From: Lewinellaceae bacterium
GTDB lineage: Bacteria; Bacteroidota; Bacteroidia; Chitinophagales; Saprospiraceae
NCBI GenBank assembly: GCA_020636325.1
Contig: JACJYC010000013.1
Span: 124,001 to 188,000 of the forward strand
Direction: 5' to 3'
DNA: 64,000 nucleotides
The position numbers and the translations under genes were made by a program. The notes beneath the pieces are model-generated. The model worked only from the letters and a program-made list of their open reading frames with translations. It was not told where the DNA came from and made no database searches. Shown here piece by piece: positions 54,335 to 63,702 of this stretch (position 1 is its first letter; each line of letters starts with the position of its first letter).

Positions 54335-54910
54335 CTACTTCAGCATTTCGGCAATCACCGGCCGCTCCTGCTCCAGGTACGCGTAATCCAGTTGCAGCCC
54401 CATGGAGCCGAGGGTGGCGGCCATGATGTCATAGGTGCCCTTGGCATCGCTGAAGGGAAAGGCAACGGATTCATAGGCCGTTGCGCCGAACTTGTTGCGG
54501 ATCGTTTTGTCAGCGCCTTTTTCCAGCAGCATCTTTACAATTTCCGGGCGGCAGAAGAACGCCGCGCTGTGCAGGGCAGTAGAGCCGTCGTTATTCTGGA
54601 AATTGATATCCGCGCCCGCGTCAAGGAGGATTTTGGCGGCCTCGGTCTTGCCGAACACGGCGGCGCTGATCAGCGGGCTGGAGCCGCCGAACGGGTCCTT
54701 CTCGTTGATGTTGGTGCCGGCTGCGATATGTTGTTTCAGCGCATCGAGGTCGTCGGTGAGTACAGCCGTGTGGATATCCGTTTTCGGCGGCTTAACGCCC
54801 GCTTCCGATCCGGAGGAATTGGCATCCCTGCACGCGGATGCGCCCAGAAAAAGGGCCAAAAAAAGGATGATCGCCGATAGATTTGAGGACTTGGTCCTTA
54901 ACGTTTTCAT
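54335..54910 (-). CDS. Ankyrin-repeat lipoprotein
   Basis: 191 residues; lipobox LFLGASACRD (Cys 27). Four ankyrin-type units at about 47-150 (DDLDALKQHIAAGTNINEKD, then GSSPLISAAVFGKTEAAKIL, then GSTALHSAAFFCRPEIVKML, then KTIRNKFGATAYESVAFPF). A binding scaffold, probably on the periplasmic side of the outer membrane. Followed 24 bp later on the same strand by the acyltransferase, so the two are probably cotranscribed. Confidence 0.87.
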   Translation of the reverse strand: MKTLRTKSSNLSAIILFLALFLGASACRDANSSGSEAGVKPPKTDIHTAVLTDDLDALKQHIAAGTNINEKDPFGGSSPLISAAVFGKTEAAKILLDAGADINFQNNDGSTALHSAAFFCRPEIVKMLLEKGADKTIRNKFGATAYESVAFPFSDAKGTYDIMAATLGSMGLQLDYAYLEQERPVIAEMLK

Positions 54911-55092
54911 GGTCTGTGTTTTTTTGATAATTTTGATGTCGCAAAGGTAGGCCGGGGCAAAAGGCCGGGCTAAACAACCTTGCGGACAAAACCGTAAAGT
55001 TTGAGGAACGCCTGTAAATTATGACGCATCAATATAAATTATGATGCAAATGCGGCCTTCAAACCGGGAAAAGCCGACCTTTTTGAGTTATT

Positions 55093-57180
55093 ATGCCGGA
55101 ACCTCGTCCTTCAGATAAAGATTTCCTAGAGCAGCTCACCTCCCTGGTGGAGGAGCACCTTTCCAATGAGCAATTCGGCGTGTCGGAGCTGGCGGAGGCT
55201 GTAAACATGAGCCGTTCCAACCTGCTGCGCAAGGTGAACAAGCTGACCAAATTGTCGGTGAGCCAGTTCATCCGCCAGATCCGGTTGCAGCGCGGCATGG
55301 AGCTGCTCCGGAAGTCCGCCAAAAACGTCTCGGAAGTCTCCTTTGAGGTCGGCTTCAGCAGCACATCCTATTTCATCAAGTGCTTTCGCGAATACTACGG
55401 CTACCCGCCCGGCGAGGTGGGCCGGAGAATGGAAGCCGGGATCTCCCCCGAAAGCGAACCGGCGCCGCAAGCCGGAAAACGCCGGACCGGCAGGCGGCTC
55501 CTGGTCTGGGGAGCGGGTATATTGACCGTTGCGGTGGGGCTGGCCGGATGGATCTATTTTTCGTCCGATTCCGCCAAAACTTCACCGGCCCTGGAAAAGT
55601 CGATCGCCGTATTGCCCTTTCGGAACGACAGCAACGATTCCACGAACCTCTACCTGATCAACGGGCTCATGGAGTCGACGCTGACCAACCTGCAGAAAAT
55701 AAAAGGCCTGCGGGTGGTGAGCCGCACCTCCACGGAAAAATACCGCAATACCAGCCTGTCGATCCCCGAAATGGCGGAAGAATTGAATGTAAGGTACTTT
55801 GTGGAGGGCAGCGGCCAGAAGATCGGCGACCGCATTCTCCTGAACATCCAGCTGATCGAAGCCTCAACCGACAGCCATCTCTGGGCAAAACAATACCGGC
55901 GGGAAGCCGAAGACATTTTTGAACTCCAGCAGGAGATCGCCCGGAACATCGCCGACGAGATCCAGGTGATCATCACGCCGGAAGAGAAGAAGAACCTCGA
56001 AAAACGGCCCACCGACAACCTGGTCGCCTACGACCTGTACCTGAAAGGCCGGGATCTTTTCTTCAATAGCGAGCGACAGGATCTGCTGGAAGCGATCCCC
56101 TATTTTGAAAAGGCCATTGAGCTGGATGACCAATTTGCCCTGGCCTACGCCGATGCGACGATGGTATACTATTACCTGGACATCTACCAACAGGACCGGC
56201 AATTCGGGGAGGAGATCCGGACCTACGCGGAAAAGGCCTATCTGCTGGACCCGCAGTTGTCGGAAAGCCTCGTGGCCAAAGCCCTGTCCTATATTTACAA
56301 CCAGGATTACAAGACGGCCGTCCCCTACCTGGAAAAAGCGCTGGAGATCAATCCCAATTCCGGGCTGGTGCTGCACTTCCTTTCGGAGTTTTACTACGCC
56401 CATGTGCCCAATACCGCCAAATACCTGGAATACGCCCTGATGAAGACGCGGGTGGACGTCGGTACAACAGATTCCACGACCGCCAGCTACAACTACCTGC
56501 AGCTCAGCAATGCCTTTTTGCAAGCCGGCTTCATCGAAGAATCCCTGACCTGCATCCGGAAATCACTGGACTACGACGCCTCCAATCAGATCTCCGGCTT
56601 TGTGGAAGTGTATATCTATTTTGTGAAAACCCGGGACCTGGTCCAAACCCGGGCCATGCTGGGAAAGGAAATGCAGAAGGATACAACGGATATCATGCTG
56701 TTGCAGGAAATGGGCAAAATAAGCTACCTCATGCGGGATTATAAAAGCGCCTACCGGTATTATACCCGGTTCATAGAACGCTGCCAACAACAGCAACTCG
56801 ATATCTACCGGTACGAAAACCTCAAGATCGGTATGGTTTTCGAAAAAATGGGCTACCCGGAAAAAGCCAAAGCCTACATTGCGGATTTCAAGGATTATGC
56901 CGAGAACGATCATTCGATTTACAATCAGGTCAACCAGGCCATTTATTACGCCTATCTGGGCGACAAAACCAGGACGCTTGAGCACCTTCGGCAGTTCTCA
57001 AAGGAGGACAACTACTACTATTGGATCCTGTTGCTGCCGATGGACCCGGTCGTGGATGCCATCCGGGATCTGCCCGAATACAAGGAGATCATGCAGGGCA
57101 TTGAAACCAAATTCTGGAACAACAACAAGGCAATCCGCGCCGACCTGGAAAGCAAAGGCCTCTTACCCCTGGATTCTTAA
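55093..57180 (+). CDS. Membrane-anchored AraC-type regulator with TolB-like and TPR domains
   Basis: 695 residues. An N-terminal AraC double HTH (about 10-105; FGVSELAEAVNMSRSNLLRK and NVSEVSFEVGFSSTSYFIKC) is followed by one membrane helix at about 136-157 (LLVWGAGILTVAVGLAGWIY), an extracytoplasmic TolB/FlgO-like domain (KSIAVLPFRNDSNDSTNLYL; LNVRYFVEGSGQKIGDRI) and TPR repeats from about 310 to the end. The layout parallels CadC/ToxR one-component sensors, but with an AraC HTH. It probably reads an envelope signal and acts directly on DNA. No target gene is evident. Confidence 0.9.
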   Translation: MPEPRPSDKDFLEQLTSLVEEHLSNEQFGVSELAEAVNMSRSNLLRKVNKLTKLSVSQFIRQIRLQRGMELLRKSAKNVSEVSFEVGFSSTSYFIKCFREYYGYPPGEVGRRMEAGISPESEPAPQAGKRRTGRRLLVWGAGILTVAVGLAGWIYFSSDSAKTSPALEKSIAVLPFRNDSNDSTNLYLINGLMESTLTNLQKIKGLRVVSRTSTEKYRNTSLSIPEMAEELNVRYFVEGSGQKIGDRILLNIQLIEASTDSHLWAKQYRREAEDIFELQQEIARNIADEIQVIITPEEKKNLEKRPTDNLVAYDLYLKGRDLFFNSERQDLLEAIPYFEKAIELDDQFALAYADATMVYYYLDIYQQDRQFGEEIRTYAEKAYLLDPQLSESLVAKALSYIYNQDYKTAVPYLEKALEINPNSGLVLHFLSEFYYAHVPNTAKYLEYALMKTRVDVGTTDSTTASYNYLQLSNAFLQAGFIEESLTCIRKSLDYDASNQISGFVEVYIYFVKTRDLVQTRAMLGKEMQKDTTDIMLLQEMGKISYLMRDYKSAYRYYTRFIERCQQQQLDIYRYENLKIGMVFEKMGYPEKAKAYIADFKDYAENDHSIYNQVNQAIYYAYLGDKTRTLEHLRQFSKEDNYYYWILLLPMDPVVDAIRDLPEYKEIMQGIETKFWNNNKAIRADLESKGLLPLDS

Positions 57181-57300
57181 GCCCGCAGGGATTGAGAAGC
57201 CTTTGCCAGGTTCGGGCGACCTCTTCCAAGACGGATGCTTAAGCCCGCAGGCTTGCCTGCGCACCGTCGCCATAGGCTTTGGCAGGGATTGAGAAACCTG
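57176..57300. repeat. Nested direct repeats after the AraC-TPR gene
   Basis: A 14-bp direct repeat (CTTAAGCCCGCAGG at 57176-57189 and 57238-57251) and another 14-bp direct repeat (GCAGGGATTGAGAA at 57185-57198 and 57282-57295). The second copy of the first repeat sits in a 7-bp perfect hairpin (57246-57261). It includes the stop codon of the regulator and separates it from the next gene. Confidence 0.7.
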
Positions 57301-57312
57301 TTGTAGTCCTGA

Positions 57313-58209
57313 ATGCTAACTGCTCCATTCAATATGACATCAAGAACGAACCACAACAATCCGGATAACAACGGGCATTTCGACCTGACCTATCACTACG
57401 AAATGCTGGCCGATAATGCCCGGATTCAACCGATAAAGGAAAGCATCCAACGCACCTGCAAGGGTAAGGTCGTGCTGGAAAGCGGTACCGGCTCAGGGCT
57501 GCTCTCCATACTGGCCGCGAAGGCAGGAGCAACCAGGGTATATGCGGTGGAAACAGACCCCCAAATGGCTGCCTTTGCCCGGAAGAACATCAGCAATAAC
57601 GGCCTGGAAGATATCATTGAACTGATCGAAGGCGATTCCCGGAAACTCACCCCGGAGGACCTGGACCACCGCAAGGTCGATGTGATCATTGCCGAAAACC
57701 TGAGCACCTGGCAGGTCACCGAACCCCAGATCCCGATCATGAACCATCTTTGCCGATTCTTAAAAGAAGACGGTGTGGCGATCCCCGGCCGGGTGTCCAA
57801 TTATTTCGAACTGGCCGAATCGAAATTCGCCTTTGAGGACAGCATAGTGTTGCGGACGCATTATTTTCAATTCTCCGGGATTCAGCCGCCCGTTCAACTC
57901 AGTGAAAAGGTCTTGTTCTCAACCCTGGAATTCGCAAGGGAAAATCCGGCCCATTTCCATGGAAGCCTCCCGGTCACCGTAAGCCGGGACGGTATCCTGA
58001 ACAGCCTCCGGTTGACATCCCCGGTCCGGTTTGCAGAAGATATTGGGTTTGGTTCTTCGGATTCCCTGATGCCGCCGGTGGTCGTGCCTTTGGCGAATGA
58101 CCTGCCAGTGAAACGCGGGGACACGGTCCGGGTCGAGATCAAATACGCTGCCCATTCCCGTTGGGCCGATTTTCATGCGGCTGCTTTTTTGGAAAAACCG
58201 GATGGGTGA
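57313..58209 (+). CDS. PRMT-like class I SAM-dependent methyltransferase
   Basis: 298 residues from ATG 57313; ATG 57334 is an alternative. The SAM fold has motif I KVVLESGTGSGLLSILAAKA at about 50-70, then VYAVETDPQM (the acidic SAM-binding residue), then DVIIAENLSTWQVTEPQIP, which resembles the double-E loop of arginine methyltransferases with AEN and TEPQ in place of the classic residues. The second half is a beta-barrel-like region (PVQLSEKVLFSTLEFARENP). Probably a protein arginine or related methyltransferase; the target is unknown. Downstream of repeat sequence, so independent of the regulator. Confidence 0.8.
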   Translation: MLTAPFNMTSRTNHNNPDNNGHFDLTYHYEMLADNARIQPIKESIQRTCKGKVVLESGTGSGLLSILAAKAGATRVYAVETDPQMAAFARKNISNNGLEDIIELIEGDSRKLTPEDLDHRKVDVIIAENLSTWQVTEPQIPIMNHLCRFLKEDGVAIPGRVSNYFELAESKFAFEDSIVLRTHYFQFSGIQPPVQLSEKVLFSTLEFARENPAHFHGSLPVTVSRDGILNSLRLTSPVRFAEDIGFGSSDSLMPPVVVPLANDLPVKRGDTVRVEIKYAAHSRWADFHAAAFLEKPDG

Positions 58210-58272
58210 ACCCGGATATGACAGAGGTATCCGAACTTTAAATTTTTTGTATCGATGTAATAGCCGTTAGTT

Positions 58273-60369
58273 ATGGATCTGAAAATTAATAAAAAGTCTG
58301 CGCTGTTTTTTGCCTTTCCTTTCTTCCTCTTAAGAATAGCATGCAGTTATGCTCAAGCGACCTGGACCGCCGACAACGGCAACGGCTCCTTCACCAACCC
58401 CCTGTTCTACGAAGAATTCTCCGACCCGGACCTGATCCGCGTAGGGGACGATTATTATATGACGGGCACCACCATGCATACCATGCCGGGGTTGCCCGTT
58501 CTGCATTCCAGGGATCTGGTCAACTGGGAGTTGCTCACCTACGCCGTCGACCGGCTGAACCTGGGGCCGGATATGCGGCTGGAAGACGGTAAGGATATGT
58601 ACGGCCGCGGCATCTGGGCGCCCTGTTTCCGCTATCACAACGGCACTTTCTACATCTTCTCCAACGTAAACGGCCACGGCACCCAGCTTTTCTCGGCGAC
58701 CAACCCCGCCGGGCCGTGGAAGCATCAACAGATGAAGGCCAACCTGCACGACCTGACCGTCCTGTTCGACGACGACGGCAGGATATACGCGGTCTGGGGG
58801 TACAACGAGGTCAAAATGGTGCAACTGACCCCGGATCTGCTGGATATAGTGCCCGGCACGGAAAAGGTCATCGTTGAAAAAGGCAGCGGCGCCGGCGAAG
58901 GCAGTCATATCTACAAGATCAACGGCCGGTATTACATCACCAATACCAATTACGACCCGGTCTGTTACCAGGTTTGTCTGCGGGCCGATCAACCCTACGG
59001 GCCTTACGAGGTGAATTTGATGAGCGCGGAGGAAAACTTCGGCGAGGCCCAGCGGCTCAGGATCTGGGACACCCGGACAGGCCCGCCGTTCGCCGTTGTC
59101 CGGTACCCGGAAAATTATGTGGGCTGCATCCCCATGCACCAGGGCGGCATCGTCCAGATCCAGTCGGGCGAATGGTGGGGTTGGTCGATGCTGGATTTCA
59201 ATTCGGTGGGCCGGGTGACCGCCCTGTCGCCGGTGACCTGGCAGGACGGATGGCCTTATTTCGGTCTGCCCGGCAACCTGACCCGCAGCCCGCGAACCTG
59301 GATCAAACCCAATACCGGATTCAGCTCGCCGCCGGCAGCCCCTTTTGATCGGAATGACGATTTCGGCGGCAGCGAGTTGAAAAAGATATGGCAATGGAAC
59401 CACGTGCCGATCGACGAAAAATGGTCGCTGACGGAACGAAAGGGCTACCTGCGGATCCATACCAACCCCGCGGAGGGTTTCTGGCAAGCCCGCAACACCC
59501 TCACCCAGCGCGGTATCGGCCCGGAGTCGTATGCAACCATAGAGCTGGATGCTGCCGGCCTTGAAACCGGCGACCTGGCCGGCCTGGCGCTGTTGAATCT
59601 GCCTTACGCCTGGTTGGGGATCGAACAATCCGGGCAGGGCAAGCGCCTCGTGTTTTTCAACCAGCAAACGGCCGAACGCATTGAAATCCATTTCACCAGC
59701 CCGACCATCCGGTTGCGGGTGTACTGCAATTTTGACGAGGATCGGGCGCAATTCAGCTACAGCGCGGATGGGCAGAAATTTGAAGAGATCGGCGGGCGAG
59801 TCGAGCTGCCCTATCAGTTGCGCACCTTCCAGGGCGTTCGTTATGCCCTGTTCGCCTTCAACACCCTCGGTAAAAACGGCGGTTATGCCGATTTCAACAG
59901 TATGCAGGTGGAAGAACCGCGGCACAAAGGCCTGACCCGCCCGATCCCCTATGATCAGGTGATCCGGATCACCAGCCTGGCCGATTCGACGGTGCTGGTG
60001 AACTGGCGCAACCACCTCCGGCCGGTACCGCCCAACAGTCCGTTTGCCGGCGACACCGCCGATCAGTTCCGGGTGCTGGACCGGGGCAACGGCCGGATCG
60101 CATTGCAGTCCGTTTCGAGCGGCGGATTCGTCACGGTCAAAGGAGAAGGCCTGATGGCGCAGGTCCGGATCGAAGCCGACGACCAGGGCGATGCCTCCAC
60201 GTTCCAATGGCAGGATATGCTGAAGGGCGATGTCATGTTTTTATCCCTGCACAATCACCGGTTCATTGCCGTTGACCCGCATGCCGGCAGCCTGTGTTCT
60301 GCGGATGCCGCCGGAGCCAGGCCGGACCGGAAAGGCGGCGCGTGTTTTTATTGGGCGCCTGCGGATTAG
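58273..60369 (+). CDS. Secreted glycoside hydrolase family 43 protein
   Basis: 698 residues with signal peptide at about 1-28. The five-bladed GH43 propeller starts at FTNPLFYEEFSDPDLIRVGD (base Asp51), has the central FDDDGRIYAVWGYNEVK and the acid Glu in GAGEGSHIYKINGRYYITNT (about 209). A GH43_C2 concanavalin domain follows (GFWQARNTLTQRGIGPESYA), then a C-terminal beta-trefoil-like segment (about 575-698; FRVLDRGNGRIALQSVSSGG), probably carbohydrate-binding. It likely cleaves xylosides or arabinosides. Not in an evident SusCD locus. Confidence 0.93.
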   Translation: MDLKINKKSALFFAFPFFLLRIACSYAQATWTADNGNGSFTNPLFYEEFSDPDLIRVGDDYYMTGTTMHTMPGLPVLHSRDLVNWELLTYAVDRLNLGPDMRLEDGKDMYGRGIWAPCFRYHNGTFYIFSNVNGHGTQLFSATNPAGPWKHQQMKANLHDLTVLFDDDGRIYAVWGYNEVKMVQLTPDLLDIVPGTEKVIVEKGSGAGEGSHIYKINGRYYITNTNYDPVCYQVCLRADQPYGPYEVNLMSAEENFGEAQRLRIWDTRTGPPFAVVRYPENYVGCIPMHQGGIVQIQSGEWWGWSMLDFNSVGRVTALSPVTWQDGWPYFGLPGNLTRSPRTWIKPNTGFSSPPAAPFDRNDDFGGSELKKIWQWNHVPIDEKWSLTERKGYLRIHTNPAEGFWQARNTLTQRGIGPESYATIELDAAGLETGDLAGLALLNLPYAWLGIEQSGQGKRLVFFNQQTAERIEIHFTSPTIRLRVYCNFDEDRAQFSYSADGQKFEEIGGRVELPYQLRTFQGVRYALFAFNTLGKNGGYADFNSMQVEEPRHKGLTRPIPYDQVIRITSLADSTVLVNWRNHLRPVPPNSPFAGDTADQFRVLDRGNGRIALQSVSSGGFVTVKGEGLMAQVRIEADDQGDASTFQWQDMLKGDVMFLSLHNHRFIAVDPHAGSLCSADAAGARPDRKGGACFYWAPAD

Positions 60370-60451
60370 ATAGTTAAAAAAACTTGTTTTTGCAGATAAT
60401 CGTGATCACAATCGTTTCTTTTTTGACTTATATTATAAACCAAAAGCGGCT

Positions 60452-61636
60452 ATGAAATCTAAAATCCTGTTCTGCCTCGCCACGGCGTTCGCCATCCTGC
60501 AATCCCTTACCGCGCAAGGGCAGTTGCCCGTTATTCGGGCCGCCTCCGACCAGGTGGATATCCGGGAGGGAAAAGAATTCTACCCGGGGCAGTGGACCAT
60601 CGTACCGGATGCCAGGCCTGATGTGTACACGACCAGTGTTGTAGGGGAAAACGTTACCTTCTATACCGACAAGGATTCCATCAGTTTCAGGATCGAAAAG
60701 GATGGGGTATATGATTTCGTCATTTTGTTGAACGGGAAAGATTCGGCGTATACGCAGATCAAACACGTACCATCCTATCTGGATATCCTGCAAGGGGCTT
60801 CGGCGTACAACTACGAGGACCATACCGCCATCCCGGAATTCTATTACCAGGACTCTTCCGCGGCCGAACTCAGGACCTTACGAAAAGCCTTGAACCTGGA
60901 TTCGATCGCCGGCCAGGGCACCGAGATCCTGAAGATCATCAACCTGATGCACTGGATACACGACCTGATCCCGCACGACGGCAACCATGACAATCCGATC
61001 GTAAAAAATGCGATGAGCATGATCCGGGAATGCAAAGCGGGGGACAGGGGCCTTAACTGCCGCGGCCTGGCTACCGTGCTGAATGAGTGCTACCTGGCGC
61101 TGGGCATCAAGTCGAGATTTGTGACCTGCATGCCCAAGGATTCCGTTTTCAATGATTGCCATGTGATCAATATGGTCTACTCCACCGAACTGAACAAATG
61201 GGTCTGGATGGACCCCACCAATGACGCCTATATCATGGATGAAAACGGGGTTCTCCTAGGGTTGGAAGAGGTCAGGGAGCGGCTGATCAACGGAAAAACC
61301 CTGATCCTGAACCCGGATGCGAACTGGAACAACCGGGCAACGACCACCAGGGAATATTATCTGCTGGAATACATGGCCAAAAACCTGTATCGCCTGGAAT
61401 GCCCGATGAGGAGCGAGTACGATTATGAAACCAGGCTGGACGGCAGAAAATACGAATACGTCGAACTGCTCCCCCTTGACGGGTACCGCCAGACACCGAA
61501 AATATCGGAAAGGAGTTACCAGAATCCGGCGGTTAGCTTCACGACCTATAAAACCAATAACCCGGATCAATTCTGGGTGCTGCCGGGTGAGAAATCGCGG
61601 AAAAGGACATCCGGCAGTAAGGTGGGCAGCAAATAG
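60452..61636 (+). CDS. Exported transglutaminase-like (papain-fold) protein
   Basis: 394 residues; signal peptide ending near SLTAQG at about 22. A linker with beta structure is followed by the transglutaminase-like core: LNCRGLATVLNECYLALGIK with catalytic Cys203, DCHVINMVYS with His237, and WVWMDPTNDAYI with Asp254, the complete triad. Family members hydrolyse or crosslink amides, or act as peptidases; the exact role is not predictable. Follows the GH43 gene by 82 bp but with an AT-rich likely promoter in between. Confidence 0.88.
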   Translation: MKSKILFCLATAFAILQSLTAQGQLPVIRAASDQVDIREGKEFYPGQWTIVPDARPDVYTTSVVGENVTFYTDKDSISFRIEKDGVYDFVILLNGKDSAYTQIKHVPSYLDILQGASAYNYEDHTAIPEFYYQDSSAAELRTLRKALNLDSIAGQGTEILKIINLMHWIHDLIPHDGNHDNPIVKNAMSMIRECKAGDRGLNCRGLATVLNECYLALGIKSRFVTCMPKDSVFNDCHVINMVYSTELNKWVWMDPTNDAYIMDENGVLLGLEEVRERLINGKTLILNPDANWNNRATTTREYYLLEYMAKNLYRLECPMRSEYDYETRLDGRKYEYVELLPLDGYRQTPKISERSYQNPAVSFTTYKTNNPDQFWVLPGEKSRKRTSGSKVGSK

Positions 61637-61735
61637 GTACCTTCTTTTGGACCGTTCAACAAAGTAAATCTGAACTTTTCAACAAACCGGCGGTTGGTTG
61701 TTTAGAGCGAAATTTGTGTCGTAAAACGATAACAA

Positions 61736-62788
61736 ATGGAAAATCCGGAAACAACAGGTAAAACCGTACTGGTGACAGGCGGCACAGGCTTTGTCGGGAT
61801 ACACGCCATCCTGCAACTGCTGCAAAAAGGGCACATGGTTAAAACAACCCTTCGCTCCCTGAAAAGGAAAGGGGATGTGATCGAAATGCTCAGAACGGGC
61901 GGTATTGGTTAATTCGACCGCCTGTCGTTTATTGAGGCTGACCTAAACCGGGATGAAAACTGGGATAAAGCCGTGAGCGGTTGCGACTACGTATTGCATA
62001 TCGCATCGCCTATTCACCTGCAACTGCCCAAGGATGAAAATGAAATGATCGTACCGGCGGTAGAGGGTACGCTTCGGGTGCTTAAAGCCGCGCGGAATGC
62101 CGGTGTGAAAAGGGTGGTGATGACTTCCAATTTCGGGGCGGTCGGCTATAGTCATAAAGACCCGTCCAAGCTCATCACTGAAGAAAATTGGACAGATCCG
62201 AATGAGAAGGGGCTGTCGGCCTACAATAAATCCAAGGTATTGGCGGAGCGCGCCGCCTGGGATTTTATAGACCGGGAAGGTGGAGCGCTGGAATTGGCGG
62301 TCGTCAATCCGATGGGGATCTTCGGGCCTTCGCTCGGGCCGGATTTGTCGAGCGGATTTGAGCTCCTGAGGAAGATGCTGGACGGGTCCATGAAAGCCAT
62401 CCCGAATCTGACGCTGGGGATCGTAGATGTCCGCGATGTGGCCGACCTGCATATCCGGGCGATGACCCACCCCGAGGCAAACGGACAGCGTTTCCTGGCA
62501 CTTGCCGGCGGCGCTCTTTCCCTGCCGGAGATCGCCGAATTGTTGAAGGAAAAAATGCCGGAAGTGACCCGTAAAATGTCCGCCAGAAAAGCACCGGATT
62601 GGCTCATCCGGTTTGCCGGATGGTTCAATCCGCAGGCCAGAGCCATTGCGCCTATGCTCGGGGTTAACCGCAACGCCAGCAATCAGAAGGCCCGGACCAT
62701 GTTGGGGTGGCAGCCGAGGACCAATGAAGAGGCGATCCTGGCGACGGTTGAATGCCTGGTAAAGTACGGGGCAATTGAAATAAATTGA
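61736..62788 (+). pseudogene. NAD-dependent epimerase/reductase, interrupted by a stop codon
   Basis: ATG 61736 starts a short-chain dehydrogenase-type protein (TGKTVLVTGGTGFVGIHAIL, the NAD loop, at 8-27) that meets TAA at 61910-61912 and then continues in the same frame for 292 codons: FIEADLNRDENWDKAVSGCD, VVMTSNFGAVGYSHKD, GLSAYNKSKVLAERAAWDF (YxxxK), ending with ATVECLVKYGAIE. Together they make a complete dihydroflavonol-reductase-like oxidoreductase of 350 residues. A single base change explains the break. Could be a sequencing error, but the next gene is broken as well. Confidence 0.88.
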
Positions 62789-62793
62789 ACTTA

Positions 62794-63595
62794 ATGACCA
62801 TGATGAAAGCCGATTCTATAACCTCCTGCTATATCGGACCGGAAATCTCGCCCGAACAGTTCATTCCGGAGCACTTTTTCCTTTATCTGATCGAAGGAAA
62901 TATGACCGCTTACGACGGAAACCGGGAATACAGGATTCAGTCCGGGGATTCCGGTATTGCCAGAAGGAACCATCTGGCCAAATACAACAAGCAAAAGGTG
63001 AATGAACAATTCGAAAAAGTGGTGGTCATCTTCGACCAGGATTTTCTGAGGTCATTCAATGAAAGTCACCGGTTTCACCGCAGGCAGGCCCTATACCGAC
63101 GACGCCCTGATCAAACTCGGCAAAAATCCGCTGGTGGAGCGTTTCGTTCAGTCGCTGGCGCTTTACCTGAATGAGAACGGCAATATCCAACAGGATTTTC
63201 TGGACGTTAAGCGTACCGAATTACTGCTCATCCTTTTGAAACAAAACCCGGAACTGGCCGGCATCTTCTTCGATTTCGGCCAACCCGAAAAGCTGGACCT
63301 GGAAGCATTCATGATCAAGCATTACAAGTTCAACATCAGCATTGAACGGTTCGCCTACCTGACCGGCCGGAGCCTTTCGGCATTCAAGCGCGATTTCGCC
63401 AAAACGTTCAACGACACGCCGAGCCGCTGGCTGGTACAAAAGCGGCTGAACGAGGCTCATTTCCTGATTCAGAAAAAAGGAAGGTTGCCTTCCGATGTTT
63501 ACCTGGAGCTAGGCTTTGAAGACCTCTCCCATTTCTCGTTTGCCTTTAAGAAGGCATTCGGCCGGACGCCGACCCAGGTGAGACAGGAAGCCTGA
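62794..63595 (+). pseudogene. AraC-family transcriptional regulator with frameshift
   Basis: ATG 62794 (6 bp after the epimerase stop) gives an N-terminal cupin-like segment (ISPEQFIPEHFFLYLIEGNM, YRIQSGDSGIARRNHLAKYN) that loses its frame at about 63062-63075; the C-terminal part, including the AraC HTH (NISIERFAYLTGRSLSAFKR; LGFEDLSHFSFAFKKAFGRT), continues in the +1 frame to 63595. The full protein would be about 267 residues, normal for the family. It is likely the regulator of the adjacent epimerase/reductase gene, a common pairing. Confidence 0.88.
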
Positions 63596-63702
63596 CGACC
63601 GGACGCCTTGTCCTGAAACAGCCCTTGTGGAGACCCCCGGAATTTGGAAATTCCCCGGATTAAGCGTAATTTTCAACTTGATTGTCTCCAAACCTGACCA
63701 AA

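Noticed and set aside
58330..60207. A 625-codon frame antisense to the GH43 gene
   Set aside because: GH43 motifs are complete on the plus strand; the antisense translation is a codon-bias artefact.
60395..60415. TCGTGATCACAATCG as a CRP/FNR-type site before the transglutaminase-like gene
   Set aside because: Only a six-base palindrome is exact; spacing and half-sites do not match the known consensus.
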